From: Acidobacteriota bacterium
GTDB taxonomy: Bacteria; Acidobacteriota; Vicinamibacteria; Vicinamibacterales; UBA823
Assembly: GCA_003509065.1 (NCBI GenBank)
Contig: DODG01000088.1
Coordinates: 1 to 10,941, forward strand
DNA: 10,941 bases
Reading direction: 5' to 3'
In this document: positions 6,539 through 10,941 of the stretch, one piece after another
How positions within the stretch are numbered: the stretch's first letter is position 1
How the letters are laid out: every line of letters starts with the position of its first letter
Position numbers and translations under genes: made by a program
Notes under the pieces: model-generated
What the model saw: the letters and a program-made list of their open reading frames with translations, nothing else
What the model was told of the DNA's origin: nothing
Database searches by the model: none

Positions 6539-7549
6539 TTAATCCCAAGTTACAAAACCCATCGCATTCCCAGTACCCGCGTCCGATCGATAGCATGGCA
6601 CATAGTCAACAACTGTCATGCTCAATTCAGTATCTGTAAGGGCGCCGGCTGTCGTAATCCAATTCTTCGTCTCTGATGTACCAGATCGAAATCGGTCAGC
6701 GGGAATATTCACTAATTGTGAACGGTCTCCTGACTTCATTCCTTCAAGGAGCATGTTGTCAAATTCTTCATCAATAACGAAATGGCTCAAGCCACCGGAA
6801 GCAATCACTCCCACCCGGGCTTTACTATCCCACGACGTCACAGCTCGACAGATCGCTCGGCCAAAATCGAAGCAGCGACCAACCGTCGGTTGATTCGGTG
6901 GAAAGAACGTATTAAGCACAATTGGAACAGCCGGAATCGCTATATCATTCATGATCCGTCGATAAATGAATCCATAGGCGTGTGGCAAGCCCTTACGGCC
7001 ATTCGGTCCTTCCGGTAATACCTTCATTGCCGCAGCATCAAAACCCTCTTCCATGGCCGACCGGAGGATATGTTCCCCGAGCTCTGGCACGCAAGGATAG
7101 GTCGTTGCCTCTGCCGGCGAGTTGGCCCAGTGAGACGCACCTAAACCAGGTGGCAGCTTGGCCAACCGTTCCTTGGATGGAGGGATGTTATCCACAGATT
7201 CGCCATAAAAAACGCTAAAAGGTGGCGTGAGAGCCTCAGTAAAAATCTCACGTTGGTCGTTGCCAACTATTACAAGGGCATCAAGTGATGCCTTTGCAAA
7301 TCTCTCCGCAAGTTGTTCAATAGCACGCTGGCAGGCTGCATGTCTCTTTGTTCTCATTTCAAGCGTGCATTGTTCGGCCAAATTTTCTTTCGCTCGCACT
7401 TCCACCAATTCGTCAAACTTGTAAGTACCACCACGAAACGGATGGCCTGGAGCTTTTTTGTCCGCTTCAACCCGTCCCGTCCATTTATCTGGAGGTGTCG
7501 ACAAAAGTGGGCCGTGCGACGAACCAAGTCCAAAAACAATATTAGCCAT
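6539..7549 (-). CDS. LigB-type (type III) extradiol ring-cleavage dioxygenase homologue
   Basis: This 336-residue protein belongs to the LigB/protocatechuate 4,5-dioxygenase beta family, which opens catechol-type rings with non-haem Fe(II) and O2. Landmarks are His12 in SSHGPLL (same position as LigB His12, an iron ligand), His190 in GLPHAYGF, His256 in SGGLSHFV (matches the catalytic base) and Glu293 in SGTSETKNW (matches the third iron ligand). At the expected second ligand, NDH in LigB, this protein has NDQ with Gln99. The ATG at 7549 is chosen because MANIVFGLGSSH is the family's first strand and AAGGGAA lies just upstream; an in-frame ATG at 7645 would add 32 unrelated residues overlapping the previous gene. 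It starts 11 bases after that gene's stop and ends the four-gene operon. The substrate is unknown, presumably a catechol made by the HpaB-type enzyme. Confidence 0.85.
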   Translation of the reverse strand: MANIVFGLGSSHGPLLSTPPDKWTGRVEADKKAPGHPFRGGTYKFDELVEVRAKENLAEQCTLEMRTKRHAACQRAIEQLAERFAKASLDALVIVGNDQREIFTEALTPPFSVFYGESVDNIPPSKERLAKLPPGLGASHWANSPAEATTYPCVPELGEHILRSAMEEGFDAAAMKVLPEGPNGRKGLPHAYGFIYRRIMNDIAIPAVPIVLNTFFPPNQPTVGRCFDFGRAICRAVTSWDSKARVGVIASGGLSHFVIDEEFDNMLLEGMKSGDRSQLVNIPADRFRSGTSETKNWITTAGALTDTELSMTVVDYVPCYRSDAGTGNAMGFVTWD

Positions 7550-7560
7550 ATTTCCCTTCG

Positions 7561-8448
7561 TTACAGGTCTGACACTACAACCGATTCCTCGTACGCGGCC
7601 GTGCCAGCCTTGCCTTCTGGAAAAATTTCCCAGTCCTCTACCCACTTGTGGGTCACTTCGAACATTTCTTTCGAGTACGGTTGGAACACTATTCTCTCGC
7701 CGGGGCCAAAGGTGCGAGTATCCATGATCTCGTGGAACCGGTCAGGAAATATATTCTTGTAGTAATGCGTGTATAACTCAGGACGTAGATCGATATCCGC
7801 TTGTGCACGCTTCAGTGCACGATAACACTTCCGAACGTCGGCAGGATCCACATCCTCCTCCACCAGTGCGGCGACCATAAACGTGGTGTCGATAATCTTC
7901 CGGAACCCTAATTGTTCGAGCAGGTATAACGGACCGCCGAACGCGTTTCCCGCTGGCACTTCTCCGTCCACCAATAACTCAAGCCGCTGAAAGAGCATCC
8001 CGCCAAAATGCAACTTAATCTGGTCACGTGGAAGAAACGCCTCAAGCGCCTGGATCGTTGAGTAGTGACTACCTGATTGATAGCCGACAGTGATCGGAAC
8101 ATTAGCTAGATCTTCTGGTCGCTTGATAGACGAATCCGGTGGAACATAAATACCAGACGGACTTACCGAGTAGGCCTCACCCCAAACCCGCCCGTGGCCC
8201 GCTGATGCCGCCATATTAACCGTCCAATGACAGGCAGAACTAATTGAACACCCGCGACCTTGCCCTTCAAAACTTTGATAGGCACCGCTTCGGAGATCAG
8301 GAGAAATCTCTTCGGCCGTCTTGATACTGCTGACGCTACGTTTTCCACTGCGAAATTCGTAGTCTAAACCCGCGTCCGAAAAGTAGCCCTTTTCATGAGC
8401 GACCCATTCTTGAAGCCGCATGTGTGGAGCAATAATAAATTTACCCAT
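7561..8448 (-). CDS. NMT1/SsuA-like binding-protein-fold protein without signal peptide
   Basis: This 295-residue protein shows the pattern of NMT1/TauA-type solute-binding proteins: HMRLQEWVAHEKGYFSDAGL near the N-terminus, SPSGIYVPPDSSIKRPEDLA (96-115), VGYQSGSHYSTIQALEAFL (121-139) and GGPLYLLEQLGFRKIIDTTF (171-190). It starts directly with the first fold strand. The upstream gene's TAG is in the same frame nine codons before the ATG with no earlier ATG, GTG or TTG, so no signal peptide can be encoded and the protein should stay in the cytosol. Cys67, Cys73, His74 (SACHW) and His85 lie where a binding cleft might be. Relatives of this fold include 4,5-dihydroxyphthalate decarboxylase and the thiamine enzyme Thi5, so an enzymatic role in the aromatic pathway is plausible. 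Alternatives are a cytosolic ligand carrier. No transporter genes accompany it. A weak ribosome-binding sequence (AAAGGGG) lies about 17 bases upstream. Confidence 0.75.
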   Translation of the reverse strand: MGKFIIAPHMRLQEWVAHEKGYFSDAGLDYEFRSGKRSVSSIKTAEEISPDLRSGAYQSFEGQGRGCSISSACHWTVNMAASAGHGRVWGEAYSVSPSGIYVPPDSSIKRPEDLANVPITVGYQSGSHYSTIQALEAFLPRDQIKLHFGGMLFQRLELLVDGEVPAGNAFGGPLYLLEQLGFRKIIDTTFMVAALVEEDVDPADVRKCYRALKRAQADIDLRPELYTHYYKNIFPDRFHEIMDTRTFGPGERIVFQPYSKEMFEVTHKWVEDWEIFPEGKAGTAAYEESVVVSDL

Positions 8449-8472
8449 GGAGTGCAGCGCTGCCGCCCCTTT

Positions 8473-9978
8473 CTATCCTTTTTTTGAACCAGTAACGGGC
8501 TGCTCCAAGTCTAAAAATTTCGTGACCAAGTCAATACCATTAGACAAATCAGAGCGCCGGTAAGCATTTGCCACGACCATGTTTGGATCCCCTGAGTGTA
8601 ACCGTTCATAAAGTTGCTGTCGACTACCGTAAGAATCACCGGTCAAATCCCAAGCCAGCTTGCACAATTTATGACGATCGATTGGCGATGTTCCCTTACC
8701 ACGCATGTAAATGTCCAAGTGTTTCTTCAATTCTGGAACATCCCAGTCTTCAGCGGTTGGCAAGAAAATGAGCGAGCTTGTACCAATGTGTTCGACAAGT
8801 TCAATAAATCGCTCTGAGACCATCGTCACTAGAGCCCGACGTTCAGGCGAAGGCTTGGGACGATACAGGCCTCCTTGTGATCGCACACAATCAATTTCTC
8901 CAGCTCGAAGATTTGTCCGACACAATTCGAGATAGGTGCACATCTCACCGAGAATACCCGCCACATTCGGCCGCTGGTCGACTCCAGACGTCGTAGCCAG
9001 TAGATAAGCAACCGCAACGAGAATCTCCATTCGCATTTGCGTCAAGACCGAACCCGCATAACTCGCCCACGACATCACGTTCCCGCGAAACAATCGATTC
9101 GCCCCCAGTGGTTCTCGATACAAAAAGATACGTTCCCAAGGTACAAACACATCGTCAAAAATTGCGAGCGAGTCAATTTCGTCAAAACCAGCAGAGACTG
9201 GATGGTCTAGTGGATTGCGGCCAGAAAAAGCTTCTCGAGCAACTTGCTTTAAACCAGGGGCGTTGCATGGAATAGTGAACCAGATCGCAAAGTCCTTTTC
9301 ATCTTCGTTAAATTGGTACGTCGGTGAAACCAGGATCTCATTCGAGAATATTCCAAATGTGTTAAACCTGGCACCGCGTACGACGACCCCATCATCACGC
9401 TCCTTGACTACCCTCAAGCACCTGTCAGGATCTTCAGAAGGGCGGAGTGACTTATCCATGGTTGGATCGTGCAATCCATGCGATAGACACAAATCGTGAT
9501 TACGCGCATAGTCAAGATAGGTTCTGGTATTGCGCGCTAAATCTGGGTTAAGTTCCGCCAATTGGTCATGGATATCGTAGTAACCAACTACCATCGACGC
9601 ACAAAAATCTGGTAATCGGCCACACATCCCAAATACTTCACGGACCCAAATCTCGGTATTAGCACGTCGGAGCAATAAGTCTTCTGGTGCGGTTGGTAGA
9701 TAGTAAGAGTATGACGCCCGACGCCCGTTTTTCTGCTCATAGGTCATTATTTCTGAGGTTTCTGGAGCGTGCTGCATGTCGTAAATCCTGGCAACGTTTT
9801 TCGCCATTGTCGAAAATACAGGATGTGTCGTTACATCCTCAATGCGTTGCCCTCGGTACCACACCTCACGTCCGTCGCGCAGGCTCTCTAAGTATCGCCT
9901 ACCATCTAAAGCACCTTTGCCCTCGGACGCTTGGTACGGTTTGACCGTGCGGTCTATACCTGCAGTCGTCTCACTCAT
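8473..9978 (-). CDS. HpaB-type FADH2-dependent aromatic monooxygenase, large subunit
   Basis: This 501-residue cytosolic protein matches the 4-hydroxyphenylacetate 3-monooxygenase oxygenase family (HpaB, chlorophenol hydroxylases), which adds a hydroxyl ortho to a phenol using reduced FAD and O2. Early residues DGREVWYRGQRIEDVTTHP (35-53) are a family hallmark. GRLPDF (120-125) gives Arg121, matching the phenol-binding Arg of Thermus HpaB, but the next active-site position, Tyr there, is Phe125. SHGLHDP supplies His167. SAGFDEIDSLAIFDDVFVPWERIFLYRE (240 onward) matches the flavin-binding region. The cysteines are not spaced as in 4-hydroxybutyryl-CoA dehydratase, a related fold with an iron-sulfur cluster, so a hydroxylase is favoured. 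GAGG nine bases before the ATG is a fair ribosome-binding site. No HpaC flavin reductase is visible; FADH2 must come from another gene. It should make the catechol substrate for the LigB-type enzyme. Confidence 0.88.
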   Translation of the reverse strand: MSETTAGIDRTVKPYQASEGKGALDGRRYLESLRDGREVWYRGQRIEDVTTHPVFSTMAKNVARIYDMQHAPETSEIMTYEQKNGRRASYSYYLPTAPEDLLLRRANTEIWVREVFGMCGRLPDFCASMVVGYYDIHDQLAELNPDLARNTRTYLDYARNHDLCLSHGLHDPTMDKSLRPSEDPDRCLRVVKERDDGVVVRGARFNTFGIFSNEILVSPTYQFNEDEKDFAIWFTIPCNAPGLKQVAREAFSGRNPLDHPVSAGFDEIDSLAIFDDVFVPWERIFLYREPLGANRLFRGNVMSWASYAGSVLTQMRMEILVAVAYLLATTSGVDQRPNVAGILGEMCTYLELCRTNLRAGEIDCVRSQGGLYRPKPSPERRALVTMVSERFIELVEHIGTSSLIFLPTAEDWDVPELKKHLDIYMRGKGTSPIDRHKLCKLAWDLTGDSYGSRQQLYERLHSGDPNMVVANAYRRSDLSNGIDLVTKFLDLEQPVTGSKKG

Positions 9979-10026
9979 TAGATAAGCCTCATAATCTTCG
10001 GCACGATATAAGTCCTGGAACGGATG

Positions 10027-10941
10027 TCAGGTATCAATACCTGCTAGGATTGCCTTGTATTTTTCTGCTACTTTCTCTCTCAGAATATCACTTGCTTTAG
10101 CCACCGGTGGAAATTTGTCTTTCCATTCGAATGGTCGGCAGGCATCAATGATTGCGCGTGAATTCAGGCGCTCGCCGGGTCGCAACATGGGATCAAGTGG
10201 ACCGCTCCATGCTCGGCGAATGATGTCAATGTCTTCAGCTGGATTACTTCTGGTAGACAAGGCCCAAATAACCTCAAAAGTGTTTGTTGGATCGATGTCT
10301 TCATCCACAACCACAACATAGCGCCCGAGGTAATTACCAGATTGGCAACCAGCTGTGAGCAATCCCGCCTGTTTCGCATGGCCAGCGTACGCCTGTTTAA
10401 TTGATATAACGTTAAAAAGTCGAGGCCCGCCAGCTTCATGGCACCATACACCCTGGACACCATTTAATCCCGCCCTCTCTACCTCGTCCCAAATCATGCC
10501 AGATTTCATAACACACTTGCTAAAAGAGAAGTCCGATGGTGGTTGCATCGGGCTCGCCATGGTGAGAATGGGATCGTCGCGATAGTAAATCCGTTCAATC
10601 CGGACAACTGGCTCATCGCTGACAGCGCTCGCATAGTAGCCAGTAAATTCCCCAAACGGACCCTCAGGCAGCACGTCACCGGCATGCATAGCACCTTCCA
10701 AAATAATCTCACTGTGGGCCGGCATCGGGAGGCCATAGCGTTCAGATCGAATCGTTTCAAACGGCCGGCCACGATGTCCACCCGCCCACGCGAATTCCGA
10801 AAGTCCAAATCGTAATTCGTTCCCCGCCCCAAGGAATAACAGTGGGTCATGTCCGCAGCTGATAAGTACGGGGCACGGTTGTCCTCGACGAAAATATTTT
10901 TCTCGAATCTGCCGACCTTGTTTTCCAGGTGACATCCATAG
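10027..10941 (-). CDS. UbiD-family prenylated-FMN decarboxylase, 5' end outside window
   Basis: About 305 C-terminal codons of a UbiD-type (de)carboxylase are present; full proteins are near 450-500 residues. The frame continues open (Leu-Trp) to the right edge, and the Met encoded at 10935 sits inside the conserved WMSPGKQGR segment, so it is internal. LPEGPFGEFTGYYAS holds both catalytic glutamates of the E-x4-E pair (codons 10665-10663 and 10650-10648), equivalent to Glu277 and Glu282 of fungal Fdc1. YVVVVDEDIDPTNTFEVIWALSTRSNPAEDIDIIRRAWSGPLDP is typical of bacterial aromatic UbiD proteins. The catalytic Arg and most cofactor contacts are encoded outside the window. The likely role is decarboxylation of a hydroxyaromatic acid upstream of the HpaB and LigB steps, rather than ubiquinone synthesis. 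It needs prenylated FMN from a UbiX, not seen here. The HpaB-type gene follows after 48 bases. Confidence 0.9.
   Translation of the reverse strand, partial: LWMSPGKQGRQIREKYFRRGQPCPVLISCGHDPLLFLGAGNELRFGLSEFAWAGGHRGRPFETIRSERYGLPMPAHSEIILEGAMHAGDVLPEGPFGEFTGYYASAVSDEPVVRIERIYYRDDPILTMASPMQPPSDFSFSKCVMKSGMIWDEVERAGLNGVQGVWCHEAGGPRLFNVISIKQAYAGHAKQAGLLTAGCQSGNYLGRYVVVVDEDIDPTNTFEVIWALSTRSNPAEDIDIIRRAWSGPLDPMLRPGERLNSRAIIDACRPFEWKDKFPPVAKASDILREKVAEKYKAILAGIDT

Noticed and set aside
7550..7645. Longer N-terminus of the LigB-type gene starting from an ATG at 7645.
   Set aside because: The extra 32 residues show no family similarity and overlap the end of the preceding gene; the ATG at 7549 begins with the conserved first strand and has a good ribosome-binding site.
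8473..9978. 4-hydroxybutyryl-CoA dehydratase instead of an HpaB-type hydroxylase.
   Set aside because: The related dehydratases need a Cys-x3-Cys pair and a later His/Cys for an iron-sulfur cluster; the cysteines here do not fit, while hydroxylase motifs do.
10933..10935. ATG at 10935 as the start of the UbiD-family gene.
   Set aside because: It lies inside the conserved W-x-x-PGK segment, the frame remains open to the edge, and about 150-200 N-terminal residues of the family would be missing.
1..10941. Mobile elements, CRISPR arrays, tRNA or rRNA genes, phage or defence genes.
   Set aside because: No transposase or integrase frames, no regularly spaced repeats, no tRNA-like or rRNA-like segments were recognised; almost all bases are in ordinary metabolic, transport or regulatory genes.

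Overview
The window is bacterial DNA with densely packed protein genes, intergenic gaps of at most about 110 bases, and G+C that looks close to half by eye. No RNA gene, insertion sequence, CRISPR array or phage gene was seen. The family mix (oligopeptidase A, SixA, molybdate transporter genes, UbiD/HpaB/LigB aromatic catabolism) suits an environmental Gram-negative bacterium such as a proteobacterium or an acidobacterium. The sequence alone does not settle the phylum.

Layout, left to right. (1) 1-405, plus strand: the 3' part of a DUF442/Blh-type phosphatase-like gene cut by the window edge. (2) 442-1941, plus: a group II PLP-dependent amino acid decarboxylase of the aromatic L-amino acid decarboxylase type. 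(3) 5963-1953, minus: a co-directional run modB, modC, an M3-family oligopeptidase A, and a SixA-type histidine phosphatase, converging on the decarboxylase. (4) 5964-6076: a divergent control region with overlapping promoter candidates and phased CGATTWAT repeats. (5) 6077-6505, plus: a small one-component regulator joining a MerR/excisionase-type helix-turn-helix to a molybdate-binding Mop/TOBE domain, divergent from modB. (6) 10941-6539, minus: four tightly spaced genes read right to left: a UbiD-family decarboxylase (5' end outside the window), an HpaB-type FADH2-dependent aromatic hydroxylase, a periplasmic-binding-protein-like protein with no signal peptide, and a LigB-type extradiol dioxygenase.

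How they work together. The right-hand operon reads as a degradation route for an unidentified hydroxylated aromatic acid: decarboxylation (UbiD), ortho-hydroxylation to a catechol (HpaB type), then ring opening (LigB). Two points make it unusual. The solute-binding-protein-like member cannot carry a signal peptide, because the preceding stop codon lies in frame only nine codons before its ATG; this suggests a cytosolic enzyme or ligand-binding role. The LigB homologue has Gln where the second iron-ligand His of LigB is expected. The middle of the window is a molybdate uptake module in which ModC lacks its usual C-terminal Mop domain, a Mop domain sits in the divergent regulator instead, and no modA is present. 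No molybdoenzyme in the window links this module to the aromatic operon.
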